Positions 28,409-37,693 of a DNA stretch of 64,000 bases are shown piece by piece. Both the position numbers and the translations under genes were made by a program. Under the pieces are notes generated by a model. That model was not told the DNA's origin, did no database searches, and worked only from the letters and a program-made list of their open reading frames with translations. The DNA comes from an uncultured Pseudomonadota bacterium. Its GTDB lineage: Bacteria; Pseudomonadota; Gammaproteobacteria; Steroidobacterales; Steroidobacteraceae. Position 1 is the stretch's first letter, and each line of letters starts with the position of its first letter. Where the stretch lies: contig CAIKZZ010000012.1 of the NCBI GenBank assembly GCA_903832085.1, positions 20,834-84,833 of the forward strand. Direction: 5' to 3'.

Positions 28409-29426
28409 CGGCGTTACCCTCACGCACAACACCAATTTCCATGGCGTTTTCACCTAGTTGTCGTAGGCGTTCGACTGCCTGTGCTGCATGCGTGGCAGGA
28501 ACTGTAACTGTCATGCCGATGCCGCAGTTGAAAGTGCGGTGCATTTCGATTTCATCTAAGTTTCCGGCTGTCTGTAGCCAGTCAAATACGGCGGGACGCT
28601 GCCAGGCCCGGCGATCGATACAGACTTCCAGTCCGTCCGGGATCACGCGTGGAATATTGTCTAAAATTCCGCCTCCGGTGATGTGCGCAAGTCCGTGCAC
28701 TGGCACGTCACGCACTAAAGTAAGTAGGTTTTTTACATAAATGCGCGTCGGCGTTAGCAGTAAATCGTAGAGCGATTGGCCAGCAAGTTGAGTGTCTGCA
28801 GTGGCCTTGGTGTGCTCTAGTAGCTTGCGGATCAAGGAATACCCATTGGAGTGGGGGCCAGACGAGGCGAGTCCAATAATGACATCACCCGCTTGGGTCT
28901 TCTGGCCATTGATGAGTGCATCTTCTTCGGCGATACCGACACAAAAGCCAGCAAGGTCATAATCATCGCCATGGTACATGCCGGGCATTTCTGCTGTTTC
29001 GCCACCGACCAGTGCGCAGCCAGCAGCCACGCAGCCCGCAGCGATGCCCGCAATCACACGCTCCGCAACGGCGACGTCGAGTTTGCCGGTGGCGTAATAG
29101 TCTAAGAAGAAAAGTGGTTCTGCGCCTTGTACCACCACGTCGTTGACGCACATGGCCACAAGATCAATACCGATCGAGTCATGCCGGTTGGTATCGATCG
29201 CTAAGCGCAGTTTGGTGCCAACGCCATCGGTGCCTGAAACGAGCACAGGTTTTTTATAACGGTCCAGCGGTACTTTAACCAAAGCGCCAAAGCCGCCAAG
29301 GCCGCCCATAACCTCCTTGCGCAGCGTTCGTTTGACGTGGGGTTTGATTCGCTCAACGAGCGCATCACCCGCATCAATATCGACGCCGGCGTCACGGTAG
29401 CGGATAGGTTGACTCGGTGGTTGCAT
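28389..29426 (-). CDS. purM: Phosphoribosylformylglycinamidine cyclo-ligase (AIR synthetase)
   Basis: ATP-dependent ring closure of FGAM to AIR in purine synthesis. The 345-aa length equals that of E. coli PurM. The start '[18 protein letters not shown]', the glycine-rich '[15 protein letters not shown]', '[22 protein letters not shown]' and '[11 protein letters not shown]' are diagnostic. It is divergent from the DUF2066 gene and leads the purM-purN-DUF3108 operon. Confidence 0.98.
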   Translation of the reverse strand: MQPPSQPIRYRDAGVDIDAGDALVERIKPHVKRTLRKEVMGGLGGFGALVKVPLDRYKKPVLVSGTDGVGTKLRLAIDTNRHDSIGIDLVAMCVNDVVVQGAEPLFFLDYYATGKLDVAVAERVIAGIAAGCVAAGCALVGGETAEMPGMYHGDDYDLAGFCVGIAEEDALINGQKTQAGDVIIGLASSGPHSNGYSLIRKLLEHTKATADTQLAGQSLYDLLLTPTRIYVKNLLTLVRDVPVHGLAHITGGGILDNIPRVIPDGLEVCIDRRAWQRPAVFDWLQTAGNLDEIEMHRTFNCGIGMTVTVPATHAAQAVERLRQLGENAMEIGVVREGNAGVVLNP

Positions 29427-29498
29427 GGACTGGACCTAGGGTGCTGTTCTGTGGCTGTGGTATTTTACATGTCTCGTTGCGTTCCCGTTGGTTACGCG

Positions 29499-30512
29499 AT
29501 GCCACTTTCTGAAGCCCGTCTGCAATTCATGGGTCTGCTGACACGATTTTTGCCGCTTTTTGTCGGAATTACGCTCGGACTCGCTGTGCGGGCCGCGCCC
29601 GTGGCTGACTTATACGCCGGGACTGTTGCCGGCACGGCGCTGGACGTCGGGCACCAATCGCTGGCTTTGGAGGCCCTGAAGCAGGTCGTGGTGCGTGTCA
29701 CCGGGCGTCAAGGCGTGGTAGCCGACCCGAGTCTTACCGGCGTATACGAGCGAGCTGCCAGCTTCGTCCAGACGTCTAAATCTGCGGGTCCTGGCCAAAT
29801 AATGCTCCAGTTTGATCAGTCAGCGCTCGAGGCCGCCTTGGGGGCAGCTGGGGTGCCCATGTGGTCAGCTGAGCGCCCACTGACGCTTGTCGTGCTGGTG
29901 AATGCCCAAGGTGCGGGTGGCCCGATGGCTCCCGCCGTGAGCCTGGGTCTGCGCCGTGACATCGAGCGCGTGGCCGGATTGCGTGGGCTGCCAGTGGGCT
30001 GGCTGCCCACGCTGGATCCGCTCGCGCAGCAGCGGCTGTTCAGTAGCGCGGTCGCGGGTCGGCTGGATGAGTTGCAAGCCTTGGCGGCAGAGTATTCCGC
30101 AGACGGCGTGCTGCTAGGTCGTGTCACTAATGGCCTTGCCGAGTGGAGTTGGTCTGGGGCTGGTGTAACGGGGGTGTTTAGTGGCGCCGCTGCTGACGCG
30201 ATGAATGCGCTCGCGGATCAGTATGCTGCTGCGCTAACCTCCAGTGCTGTTGCCGAGAGTCGACTGCTAGTGGACGTGCATGCGGTGAAGGATGCGGCTA
30301 CCTATGTCAACGTTGAGCGTGCTCTGGCAGCCGTAAACGGCGTGAGTCGAGTCAGTGTGGTCACAATGGAGAAAGATACGGTGCGCTTGCAGGTGATCTT
30401 CAAGGGGGACAAACGATTGCTGACGCATTTAATTGCGCGTGTATCGGTGTTCGCTCTTGGCGCTGATGCCGATGCAGATGGCGCTTTAGATCTGATGTGG
30501 GTGGCGCCATGA
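29499..30512 (+). CDS. DUF2066 domain-containing exported protein
   Basis: Protein of about 337 aa with an N-terminal export signal (hydrophobic 'LLTRFLPLFVGITLGLAVRAAP'). The mature domain starts 'DLYAGTVAGTALDVGHQSLALEALKQVVVRVTG' and contains 'VVLVNAQG', typical of DUF2066 proteins. ATG codons at 29469, 29499 and 29529 are all possible starts and none has a good Shine-Dalgarno sequence; 29499 gives a conventional signal peptide. The stop overlaps the next gene by ATGA, forming DUF2066-CDP-alcohol transferase-hda, a recurring cluster. Function unknown; periplasmic location is inferred. Confidence 0.82.
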   Translation: MPLSEARLQFMGLLTRFLPLFVGITLGLAVRAAPVADLYAGTVAGTALDVGHQSLALEALKQVVVRVTGRQGVVADPSLTGVYERAASFVQTSKSAGPGQIMLQFDQSALEAALGAAGVPMWSAERPLTLVVLVNAQGAGGPMAPAVSLGLRRDIERVAGLRGLPVGWLPTLDPLAQQRLFSSAVAGRLDELQALAAEYSADGVLLGRVTNGLAEWSWSGAGVTGVFSGAAADAMNALADQYAAALTSSAVAESRLLVDVHAVKDAATYVNVERALAAVNGVSRVSVVTMEKDTVRLQVIFKGDKRLLTHLIARVSVFALGADADADGALDLMWVAP

Positions 30513-31078
30513 GTCTGCGTTGGTTGCCCAACGGTATTTGTGTGCTGCGTATGCTGTTAGCAATACCAGTGTCATATGCGCTCATGCATGCCGAATACGG
30601 TATCGCGATTTGGCTATTCTTGCTCGCCGCGATATCCGACGGTTTAGACGGTTGGCTAGCGAAGCGCTTTCAGTGGACCTCGCATTTGGGCAAGATCCTA
30701 GACCCAATCGCCGATAAATTGCTGGTGGTCGCAGTATTTGCGAGTTTGGTATTAACTGGTCTCGTGCCTGTTTGGCTTGCCTTTACCGTTGTATTGCGTG
30801 ATGTCGTAATCGTCAGCGGTGCTACGGCATATCATTATTTAATAGGCGGTCTTGAAGGACGACCGACACCGGTCAGTAAAGTGAATACGGTGGTGCAGCT
30901 GATGTTTATCAGTGTGGTTATCCTGCAAGCAGGCTGGAGCATGGCGCCTCGCTGGACAGTCGACGTTATTGGAGCAGTCAGCTTTGTGACGACAGTCGTT
31001 AGCGGCATTGATTACGTGTTGACGTACAGTCGGCTCGCTATCAATGAACGGCGCATGCGCGGTAAGCAGTCGTCCTGA
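30509..31078 (+). CDS. CDP-alcohol phosphatidyltransferase family membrane enzyme
   Basis: Integral membrane enzyme of 189 aa with about five helices. The family motif D-x2-D-G-x2-A-R-x8-G-x3-D-x3-D is present in 'DGLDGWLAKR' and 'GKILDPIADK', but with lysine at the usual arginine. The N-terminal 'LPNGICVLRMLLA' and overall length resemble PgsA and CMP-forming cardiolipin synthases; the exact alcohol acceptor cannot be fixed from sequence, so no symbol is given. The ATG at 30509 overlaps the DUF2066 stop, and its stop overlaps the hda start (TGATG). A separate pssA is at 35252. Confidence 0.88.
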   Translation: MSLRWLPNGICVLRMLLAIPVSYALMHAEYGIAIWLFLLAAISDGLDGWLAKRFQWTSHLGKILDPIADKLLVVAVFASLVLTGLVPVWLAFTVVLRDVVIVSGATAYHYLIGGLEGRPTPVSKVNTVVQLMFISVVILQAGWSMAPRWTVDVIGAVSFVTTVVSGIDYVLTYSRLAINERRMRGKQSS

Positions 31079-31773
31079 TGCAGCAGTTACCGCTAGGTGT
31101 GCGGCTGCGAACCGCGTCGAGCTTTGCTAGCTTTAGTTGTGGCGAAAATGCAGCTTTAATTGCAGCAATGGAGGCGCGTGCTACGCAGGCGCATCTACCG
31201 CCGCTGTGGATTTGGTCAACGCATGGCGCTGGTCGTAGTCACTTGCTGCAAGCAAGTTGTGCGCGCGCTGCGGAATCGAAGCGGCGCGCTGGCTTTTTAC
31301 CGCTCGCTGCCGATTGGCCGTTACCCGCGTTGCTTGCGGGCTTCGAATCACTGGACTTAGTCTGTCTTGATGATATTGATGCCGTTGTTGGGAGCGCCCA
31401 CTGGCAGCAGTCACTATTTGTTTTTTATAACGAGCTACTCGAGCAGGGCGGCAATCTGATTATCAGTGCGGATCGTCCGCCGCAGGCGCTCGAATTTAGC
31501 CTAAAAGATCTTGGTTCGCGGCTATGTGCTGCGCTTGTTTGGCAAGTGCGACCACTGGCAGAAGCCGAGCAAGCAACGGCGTTGCAGGCCCGTGCTGCAA
31601 CATTGGGTATCGAACTGAATGAAGATGTGCTGCAGTATCTGCAGCGGCGATTACCGCGCGACTTAGGTGCGTTATGCGATGCGCTCGATCAGTTAGATGG
31701 CGCTGCATTGGCGCAGCAGCGGCGTCTTACGGTGCCTTTTGTCCGCTCGGTGCTGCAGTTTTCAGGCGACTAA
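31078..31773 (+). CDS. hda: DnaA regulatory inactivator Hda
   Basis: DnaA-related AAA+ protein of 231 aa that, with the sliding clamp, stimulates ATP hydrolysis on DnaA and so limits re-initiation. The N-terminal 'QQLPLGVRLRTASSFASF' contains a clamp-binding-like QxxLPLG motif. The nucleotide-binding 'STHGAGRSHLLQA' resembles E. coli Hda. 'LVCLDDIDAVVG' is Walker B, and 'DLGSRL' and 'LPRDLGALCDALDQLD' are typical of the C-terminal half. It lacks the DnaA DNA-binding domain. The 3' end overlaps the convergent DUF2069 gene by 47 bases. Confidence 0.94.
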   Translation: MQQLPLGVRLRTASSFASFSCGENAALIAAMEARATQAHLPPLWIWSTHGAGRSHLLQASCARAAESKRRAGFLPLAADWPLPALLAGFESLDLVCLDDIDAVVGSAHWQQSLFVFYNELLEQGGNLIISADRPPQALEFSLKDLGSRLCAALVWQVRPLAEAEQATALQARAATLGIELNEDVLQYLQRRLPRDLGALCDALDQLDGAALAQQRRLTVPFVRSVLQFSGD

Positions 31774-32083
31774 CACGTAAGCTTGCAACCAAGCTGATTG
31801 CCAGTAAGAAACTCACCAGCAGCAATGCTGCAGCAAATGCGCGCGCTCCCGGATTTGCGAGCGCCTCCATCATGCCGTACGCCAGATACGGCGTTGTCAG
31901 CAGTAAAGATAGCATCAGCGCTGAGGCGCGCTTTCTCGATATCCCTAGCAGTAGAGGTAACCAGGAGAGTAGTGCCCCTAAGGATAAGATGAGCGCAGTA
32001 GTATGACTAAAGCGCGTGTAATGCCAGGTAATAAAAATGGCGCACAGTAGTGTTACCAGCGCAATATTGATGCGGCGTAGCAC
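31727..32083 (-). CDS. DUF2069 membrane protein
   Basis: Small inner-membrane protein of 118 aa with four predicted helices ('INIALVTLLCAIFITWH', 'ALILSLGALLSWLPLLLGI', 'ALMLSLLLTTPYLAYGMMEA', 'AAALLLVSFLLAISLVAS'). 'SWLPLLLGI' and 'PYLAYGMMEA' fit DUF2069. It sits three bases after wrbA, matching the conserved wrbA-DUF2069 pair in Gammaproteobacteria. Its last 47 bases are antisense to the 3' end of hda. Function unknown. Confidence 0.85.
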   Translation of the reverse strand: MLRRINIALVTLLCAIFITWHYTRFSHTTALILSLGALLSWLPLLLGISRKRASALMLSLLLTTPYLAYGMMEALANPGARAFAAALLLVSFLLAISLVASLRVSRLKTAAPSGQKAP

Positions 32084-32086
32084 AGC

Positions 32087-32683
32087 TTATAGCGTCTGAC
32101 TGAGGCGCAAGGTCAGTTCAGCCATGCGCTTGCCCAGTGCTTGTGCGATTTCTTTTTCATCCGCATCAAGCCCTGTTTGATTGGGTGTCGGAATGTGGCC
32201 GGCCCCATAAGGTGAGCCGCCGCGCTGGGTGCGTGCGATGGCGTCATTGGTAAATGGTAGTCCCATCAGCAGCATCCCGTGATGAAGCAGCGGCAGCATC
32301 ATCGTCAGTAGCGTGGATTCGTGACCGCCATGGGGCGTGCTCGTTGAGGTAAAGACGGCCGCTGGCTTGCCGACTAGGCTGCCCGATGCCCATAACGCGC
32401 TTGTGCCATCCAAGAAGTGTTTCATTGCAGAAGCCATGTTGCCGAAGCGCGTCGGACTTCCTAAGACCAAGCCATCGCAGGCAGCGAGTTCCGCATAGCT
32501 TGCGTAGGGCGCGCCCGTCGTTGGTACAGCGGATTGCGCGTGGTCGATTGCTGTCGTGACCGGCGCCACCGTGCGTAGCATAGCCGTAACACCTGGCACT
32601 GATTCAACGCCGCGGCAGATGTGCCTGGCGAGCTCGGCTGTGCCGCCATTTTTTGAGTAGTAAAGTACGAGTATTTGCGGCAT
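32087..32683 (-). CDS. wrbA: WrbA-type NAD(P)H:quinone oxidoreductase
   Basis: Flavodoxin-fold FMN enzyme of 198 aa that reduces quinones by two electrons and protects from oxidative stress. The FMN phosphate-binding loop is 'YYSKNGGTAELA', followed by 'LGSPTRFGNMASAMKHFLDGTSALW' (split motif), 'VFTSTSTPHGGHESTLLTMM' and 'GMLLMGLPF', all typical of WrbA. It is co-oriented with DUF2069 three bases downstream. Confidence 0.95.
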   Translation of the reverse strand: MPQILVLYYSKNGGTAELARHICRGVESVPGVTAMLRTVAPVTTAIDHAQSAVPTTGAPYASYAELAACDGLVLGSPTRFGNMASAMKHFLDGTSALWASGSLVGKPAAVFTSTSTPHGGHESTLLTMMLPLLHHGMLLMGLPFTNDAIARTQRGGSPYGAGHIPTPNQTGLDADEKEIAQALGKRMAELTLRLSQTL

Positions 32684-32757
32684 GACGAGTCCATATACTG
32701 GGGTTAATGTGGGGTGCAGCGACCGATGGGGCGTGTACCTGCGGCATTATTTTATTT

Positions 32758-33408
32758 TCAGCTGCGCCAGCGTGCCATTAGACGCGACAGAACAAGATCC
32801 GGATATTCCCGCCGGCCGGGACTGCCATTGTACAGAGCGAGGGCGCGACGGTAGTCGTTGTGTTCACGGCGCATATAAAAAGCCAGAATCTCACAGCCAA
32901 GCCGCACATTAAAATCAACCGTACCAAACAGTTTGTTTTTTACGCCCAACAGGTTCGGCCAAAAAGGCATGATTTGCATAAGTCCTACCGCGCCGGCAGA
33001 TGACACCGCGTAACGATTAAAATTGCTTTCGACATCGATGACTGCAAGAACGAGCTCTGGCGTAAGCAATAGATCGAAGTTTTGTTTTTTGCGGTAACGG
33101 CCCGCCACAGAGTTTGATGTGCAATACACCTGCCGTAAGATTTCGTGGCGTAGATCAGGGTCAGGGACTACCTTTTTAAGGCGCGGTTCCTGCAGCTTTA
33201 GAAAGACTTCCTCATCAAAACGCTCGCCGTGACTGGTGCACGCCGCTTCGGTAATCGCTGTTTGAATGATTTCTTTCAGTTCGGGGTCCAGCTGGTTGGC
33301 AGCTTGAGCATCGGTGCAAAAGAGCGACTGCAGTAAGAATCCGCTGAGAGCGATGGTGGCGAATCCACAAAACGAGTAGCGGGGTGACAAAAACCAACAC
33401 GGACGCAT
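32758..33408 (-). CDS. Lytic transglycosylase (SLT domain)
   Basis: Exported peptidoglycan lytic transglycosylase of 216 aa. It has a signal peptide (hydrophobic 'FATIALSGFLLQSLFCTDAQA'), a helical region of about 80 residues, and an SLT domain with the catalytic glutamate in 'AVIDVESNFNRYAVSSAGAVGLMQIMPFW'. The C-terminal 'ALALYNGSPGRREYPDLVL' is also typical. It follows proS by six bases on the same strand, an arrangement common in Gammaproteobacteria. Confidence 0.93.
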   Translation of the reverse strand: MRPCWFLSPRYSFCGFATIALSGFLLQSLFCTDAQAANQLDPELKEIIQTAITEAACTSHGERFDEEVFLKLQEPRLKKVVPDPDLRHEILRQVYCTSNSVAGRYRKKQNFDLLLTPELVLAVIDVESNFNRYAVSSAGAVGLMQIMPFWPNLLGVKNKLFGTVDFNVRLGCEILAFYMRREHNDYRRALALYNGSPGRREYPDLVLSRLMARWRS

Positions 33409-33414
33409 GGCAGG

Positions 33415-35127
33415 TTACTGGTGACTCTGGCGGGATTTGAGGAATGTGACCACGTCGGCATGGGGAAGTTCCTCATTCTCGGCCGCGCGACGGTGGCGGT
33501 ATTCCAGAGTGCCGCTGTCGAGTCCGCGTTCGCCAACCACGAGTCGGTGCGGAATGCCGAATAGTTCAGCGTCTGCGAACTTAACGCCAGGGCGAGCGTC
33601 GCGATCATCGAACAGCACATCGAAACCCGCCGCCGTAAGTTGCGCATACAACGCTTCACTCGCGGCGCGGACTCTGTCTGATTTTTGTAAATTCATGGGT
33701 ATCAGAACGACATCAAAGGGTGCTAATGGCTCAGGCCAAATAATGCCTTTCTCATCATGGTTTTGTTCGATCGCAGCCGCTACAACGCGAGTCACGCCGA
33801 TGCCATAGCAGCCCATCAGCATGGTTGTTGCTTTGCCTTGCTCATCGAGCACAGTGGCGCCGAGCGCTTCGCTGTACTTGCGGCCCAGTTGGAAGATATG
33901 ACCGACTTCAATACCGCGAGCAATAGAAAGTATGCCTTTGCCTGACGGGCTTGGGTCGCCGGCGACGACATTGCGCAGATCCGAGCCGGAAGGCTCCGGC
34001 AAATCACGCCCCCAATTAACGCCAGTTAAATGCGCATCGCGGCGGTTCGCGCCACAGATAAAATCAGCGAGGTGCAAGGCGGCATGATCGACATGGATGC
34101 GGCAGTTAAGACCTACCGGTCCCAGAAAGCCAATTTCTGCGCCGAGTTCGGCGGCAATCCGTGCAGGGTCTGCCATTTTAAGCGGGCTTGCGACATCCGG
34201 TAGGTTTTGGGCTTTGATGGCATTGAGTTCGTGATCGCCACGAATGACTAGGGCCACTAAATCGCCCTGTGCGCCGTCGACGATGAGTGTTTTGATGCAC
34301 TGATCGGCCGGCACCGAGAGCAGTTTTGCTAACTCTGCAATTGTTTTGACGTGTGGCGTGGCAACTTGGGTTAACGCAGCTTTCGGCGCGCTGCGCGGAC
34401 TGGTGGGGGCTATTGCCTCTGCTTTTTCGAGGTTCGCCGCATAGTCGTCGCCATCTGAGAAGGCGATTGCATCTTCACCTGAATCGGCAAGCACGTGAAA
34501 TTCCTGCGAGCCGGTGCCCCCGATCGCGCCTGGGTCTGCGAGCACGGCCCGAAACTTAAGGCCCATGCGACTAAAAATACGCGTGTAGGCCTCATGCATG
34601 AGGCGATAGCCTTCGACAAGTGAGCCTTCATCGGCATGAAAGCTGTACGCATCTTTCATGATGAATTCGCGTGCGCGCATGACGCCAAAGCGTGGACGAA
34701 TTTCATCGCGGAACTTCAGTTGAATCTGATAAAAATTGACGGGCAGTTGTCGATAGCTTTTGAGCTCGCGTCGAGCAATGTCCGTAATGACTTCTTCGTG
34801 CGTCGGTCCGTAGACGAACTGACGCTCGTGGCGATCACTTAAGCGCAGTAGTTCAGGCCCAAATTGGTCCCATCGTCCGGATTCTTGCCACAGTTCCGCA
34901 GGCTGGATGGTGGGCATTAGCAGTTCGAGTGCACCCGCTCGGTTCATCTCCTCACGGATGATTGCTTCGGCTTTCCGCAGCACGCGCAGGCCCATCGGGA
35001 GCCAGGTGTACAGTCCGGCCGCCAGTCGGCGAATGAGACCTGCCCGCAGCATCAATTGATGGCTGACGACCTCGGCTTCAGCAGGCACTTCTTTCATATT
35101 CTGGAGCGGATAAGCAGACAAACGCAT
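33415..35127 (-). CDS. proS: Prolyl-tRNA synthetase
   Basis: Class II synthetase of 570 aa, the bacterial form with an INS editing domain. Class II motifs are '[23 protein letters not shown]' (split), '[17 protein letters not shown]' and '[10 protein letters not shown]'. The YbaK-like insertion occupies roughly 235-385 ('[15 protein letters not shown]'). A C-terminal anticodon-binding domain follows ('[26 protein letters not shown]' region). The start is at ATG 35127 ([10 protein letters not shown]); three residues can be read upstream but are not in the family. Confidence 0.97.
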   Translation of the reverse strand: MRLSAYPLQNMKEVPAEAEVVSHQLMLRAGLIRRLAAGLYTWLPMGLRVLRKAEAIIREEMNRAGALELLMPTIQPAELWQESGRWDQFGPELLRLSDRHERQFVYGPTHEEVITDIARRELKSYRQLPVNFYQIQLKFRDEIRPRFGVMRAREFIMKDAYSFHADEGSLVEGYRLMHEAYTRIFSRMGLKFRAVLADPGAIGGTGSQEFHVLADSGEDAIAFSDGDDYAANLEKAEAIAPTSPRSAPKAALTQVATPHVKTIAELAKLLSVPADQCIKTLIVDGAQGDLVALVIRGDHELNAIKAQNLPDVASPLKMADPARIAAELGAEIGFLGPVGLNCRIHVDHAALHLADFICGANRRDAHLTGVNWGRDLPEPSGSDLRNVVAGDPSPSGKGILSIARGIEVGHIFQLGRKYSEALGATVLDEQGKATTMLMGCYGIGVTRVVAAAIEQNHDEKGIIWPEPLAPFDVVLIPMNLQKSDRVRAASEALYAQLTAAGFDVLFDDRDARPGVKFADAELFGIPHRLVVGERGLDSGTLEYRHRRAAENEELPHADVVTFLKSRQSHQ

Positions 35128-35251
35128 GCAGTTCAAGCCTTTTCAAGTGACCGGTCAGCGCGTGAGCGCCCAAGATGACATCTTAACAGGAGGCGCGGTA
35201 GCGGCAGCTACGGTTGTGACAGACACGCTTCTGGCCCTATCATCACCCTCA

Positions 35252-36061
35252 ATGGACGAACAACATACCGACTCACACCCCGCTGTGGCCTTACGTCAGA
35301 AGCGCCGCGGAGTGTATCTGCTGCCCAATTTATTAACGACCGGTACGCTATTTTCCGGTTTTTACGGGATTGTGGCTGCTATTGATGGCAACTTTGATCA
35401 CGCTGCCATTGCGATTTTTGCGGCCACCATCTTTGATGGCTTAGATGGGCGTGTCGCCCGTTGGACGCATACCGAGACGTTGTTTGGTAAGGAATATGAC
35501 AGTTTGTCGGATATGGTGGCTTTTGGCGTGGCGCCGGCCATTGTGGTGTACCAATGGGGCGTTGCTCGGCTCGCCGAGTACAACGCGCTCTGGGGTCGAA
35601 TTGGCTGGCTCGTCACCTTTTTCTATGCAGTGACTGCGGGTCTTCGGCTTGCGCGGTTTAATGCCCGTACGGCTTCTGTCGATAAGCGGTTTTTTGAAGG
35701 CCTGCCATCACCAGCCGCTGCTGCAGTGACGGCCGCTTTTATATGGTGCGCCCATAAGTACAGTTTTGGTGGCTTGAATGGCCTGATCCTAGCCTTCGTG
35801 GTCACGGGTGTTGCGGGCATGCTCATGGTCAGTCGTTTTTACTACTCGAGTTTTAAAGGCGTGCAGATGACCGGCCGGGTGCGCTTTACGTCGGTGGTGT
35901 TGATTCCGCTGACGTTTGTGGTCATATCCATGGAGCCGCCCGTGGTGTTACTCGCTATTTTTGCGACGTTTGCATTGTCTGCGCCGACGGTTTGGTTATG
36001 GCGCCGTCTGCGGCCGCGCGCTTGGGCGGGCGGCGCTCGTTCAGACATTGAGCGGCACTAA
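35252..36061 (+). CDS. pssA: CDP-diacylglycerol-serine O-phosphatidyltransferase
   Basis: Membrane enzyme that makes phosphatidylserine from CDP-diacylglycerol and serine, the precursor of phosphatidylethanolamine. It has about 269 aa. 'RRGVYLLPNLLTTGTLFSGFYGIV' begins the conserved region, and the active-site motif runs 'DGLDGRVARWTHTETLFGKEYDSLSD' (positions split here as DG-xx-AR, G, D, D). About seven helices follow. The start is uncertain: ATG 35252 gives a natural N-terminus but has no evident Shine-Dalgarno sequence. The stop overlaps the next gene's ATG (TAATG). Confidence 0.93.
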   Translation: MDEQHTDSHPAVALRQKRRGVYLLPNLLTTGTLFSGFYGIVAAIDGNFDHAAIAIFAATIFDGLDGRVARWTHTETLFGKEYDSLSDMVAFGVAPAIVVYQWGVARLAEYNALWGRIGWLVTFFYAVTAGLRLARFNARTASVDKRFFEGLPSPAAAAVTAAFIWCAHKYSFGGLNGLILAFVVTGVAGMLMVSRFYYSSFKGVQMTGRVRFTSVVLIPLTFVVISMEPPVVLLAIFATFALSAPTVWLWRRLRPRAWAGGARSDIERH

Positions 36062-36756
36062 TGGATAAGCGGCGTGCGAGCGTCTTAAGCACGCTTGGAG
36101 TTGAGCGCTACAGTGCGCGAGCGAAACGAAGCGACGCGTGCGACGAGCGCGGCTCGCTCGCCCACCTAGGCGCCACGGATGAAACCATTGCAGCCTTTGG
36201 TTGGGATGAACTTGCTACCACGGTGGCGGCTTGTACGCGTTGTGCGTTGTCAGCTACCCGTACCAATACCGTGTTTGGAGTGGGTGATCAGCGCGCTCGT
36301 TGGTTTGTGGTGGGTGAGGCGCCGGGTGCCGATGAGGATGCGAAGGGTGAGCCCTTTGTAGGCCGCGGTGGGCAGCTGCTCACCTCCGTACTCCGGGCTG
36401 CTGGACTTAGCCGCGAGCAGGTATTTATTGCGAATGTCCTCAAATGTCGGCCGCCAGAGAACCGTAACCCCACGCCGGACGAAGTACGCTGCTGCAAGCC
36501 ATACCTTGAGCGTCAAATTGCGCTCGTTAAACCGAGCTTAATTTTTTGTGTTGGGCAGATTGCGGCACAAAGTCTGCTTGGTGTCGATACGCCAATCAGT
36601 AAGCTGCGCGGCGCGGTTCACGAGTACGGCCCGGATAAAATCCCGACAGTCATTACCTATCATCCGGCCTATTTATTGCGCTCGCCGCGTAACAAACAAA
36701 AAACGTGGGATGACCTGCGTTTCGCCATGGGGGTTGCCGGTGGCGTTGGCGCGTGA
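36061..36756 (+). CDS. Uracil-DNA glycosylase, type 4 (Fe-S)
   Basis: DNA-repair glycosylase of 231 aa with a [4Fe-4S] cluster. Cysteines in 'CTRCAL' and, later, in 'CRPPENRNPTPDEVRCCKP' are the cluster ligands. Catalytic motifs are 'VVGEAPGADEDAKGEPFVGRGG' (motif A, split), and 'ITYHPAYLLR' (motif B). The N-terminal 60 residues are variable and charged. It overlaps pssA upstream by one base and rimI downstream, so it belongs to a pssA-udg-rimI transcript. Confidence 0.94.
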   Translation: MDKRRASVLSTLGVERYSARAKRSDACDERGSLAHLGATDETIAAFGWDELATTVAACTRCALSATRTNTVFGVGDQRARWFVVGEAPGADEDAKGEPFVGRGGQLLTSVLRAAGLSREQVFIANVLKCRPPENRNPTPDEVRCCKPYLERQIALVKPSLIFCVGQIAAQSLLGVDTPISKLRGAVHEYGPDKIPTVITYHPAYLLRSPRNKQKTWDDLRFAMGVAGGVGA

Positions 36757-37264
36757 ACGGCATGTCGGTTTGGTGGTGACGCATCGGCCCATGTTGGAGT
36801 CTGATCTCGGGGCTGTCGCCGCGATTGAGACCTCCGCCTACCTGTTTCCGTGGAGTATCGGCATCTTTGGCGACTGCCTGCGCGTGGGCTACGTCTGCCG
36901 GATGGTTGAGTGTGGCGGGGAGCTTGCTGGCTACGGCATCATGTCCATGGGTGCTGGTGAAGCGCATATTCTCAATGTGTGTGTGCGGGCAGACTTTCGA
37001 GGGATGGGGATTGCTCGGCGTTTGATGCTTTGGTTGCTGGGTCATGCGCGTAGCGCCGGTCAGAGTTGGCTATTTCTGGAAGTGCGGCCAACCAATCTGC
37101 CGGCTATTTTGCTGTATGAGTCCCTAGGCTTCGTGAGAGTCGGTCTACGGCATGCCTATTATCAGGCCGTCGGCGGTCGTGAGGATGCGGCGGTCTATCG
37201 GCTGGACCTGATTGGCTGGGAGGATCGGCAGCAGGCACTGATCGACGGGCGGGCAGAGCTGTAA
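36740..37264 (+). CDS. rimI: Ribosomal-protein-S18-alanine N-acetyltransferase RimI-like
   Basis: GNAT acetyltransferase of 174 aa, probably modifying the N-terminal alanine of ribosomal protein S18. 'MLESDLGAVAAIETSAYLFPWS' matches the RimI start, 'AHILNVCVRADFRGMGIARRLM' the acetyl-CoA-binding motif A, and 'ILLYESLGFVRVGLRHAYY' the C-terminal motif. The start is judged to be GTG 36740, preceded at six bases by GGGGG; this overlaps the uracil-DNA glycosylase gene by 17 bases. The frame continues upstream but not as recognisable protein. Confidence 0.88.
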   Translation: MALARERHVGLVVTHRPMLESDLGAVAAIETSAYLFPWSIGIFGDCLRVGYVCRMVECGGELAGYGIMSMGAGEAHILNVCVRADFRGMGIARRLMLWLLGHARSAGQSWLFLEVRPTNLPAILLYESLGFVRVGLRHAYYQAVGGREDAAVYRLDLIGWEDRQQALIDGRAEL

Positions 37265-37605
37265 CTGGCTACCATTGCGGGCCGTCAGCGGCTGAATCTG
37301 TTGCACCCCATGACCGAGTCCGAGTTTTCTCCTGAAATTTTGCGACGTCGAACGTTTGCAATGAGTTCGCACCCCTAGCGTCGTGTCCAAGTCAGGTCGG
37401 GACAGCGCGGGACGCGATCGTCTGGAGACGGTGCTGTCGCCAAAGCGCGGGCGGGAGTGTTGGATGACCGTCGGGGCCAGGCGGACAGTTCCTGGGTTTT
37501 CGCTTGGTCTCGTTCGGCGTACCGATGCTCTTAAAGAGCGTAAGTGGCAAGCCGGAAATTGCCTAAATCCATCCAGATCGTATTCTGAAACTGTTCCTTT
37601 TTGTA
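37265..37605. other. Gene-free stretch between rimI and the AbiE block
   Basis: About 340 bases with no ORF I can support. It holds the palindrome GCTCTT-A-AAGAGC near 37528-37540, and little else. Composition begins to shift toward that of the downstream AbiE genes, so one edge of an inserted segment may lie here, but no direct repeat marking a boundary was found by eye. Confidence 0.4.
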
Positions 37606-37676
37606 CGGTTGTGCATATGATTTGGCATTTTTGATCCCCAAAACATATGCTAAACCGTTGTCAAAGTGTTCGGTTT
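37606..37676. promoter_or_regulatory. Clustered inverted repeats, probable AbiEi operator
   Basis: An inverted repeat CGGTTGTGCATATG (37606-37619) / CATATGCTAAACCG (37644-37657) matches at 12 of 14 positions with a 24-base spacer. The second arm also pairs with CGGTTT at 37671-37676 (AAACCG-N13-CGGTTT), placing one half-site inside the promoter spacer. AbiEi antitoxins of characterised systems repress their own operons by binding upstream inverted repeats, so this is the likely site. The binding itself is inferred. Confidence 0.55.
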
Positions 37677-37693
37677 CGTGTACGATCTGGGGA
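37658..37693 (+). promoter_or_regulatory. Sigma70-type promoter giving an apparently leaderless abiEi mRNA
   Basis: A -35 element TTGTCA (37658-37663, 5/6) and a -10 element TACGAT (37681-37686, 4/6) are separated by exactly 17 bases. The expected start point, about seven bases after the -10, falls on the ATG at 37693. Flanking ATCCCCA (37634-37640) and TGGGGAT (37688-37694) form another inverted repeat that would cover the start. Confidence 0.55.

Noticed and set aside
35188..35193. Strong AGGAGG between proS and pssA, suggesting an earlier pssA start
   Set aside because: No ATG, GTG or TTG lies at a usable distance downstream in the pssA frame, and the extra residues do not resemble the family.
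37383..37634. 83-codon frame upstream of abiEi
   Set aside because: No recognisable protein pattern and no ribosome-binding site; it overlaps the inverted repeats of the regulatory region.
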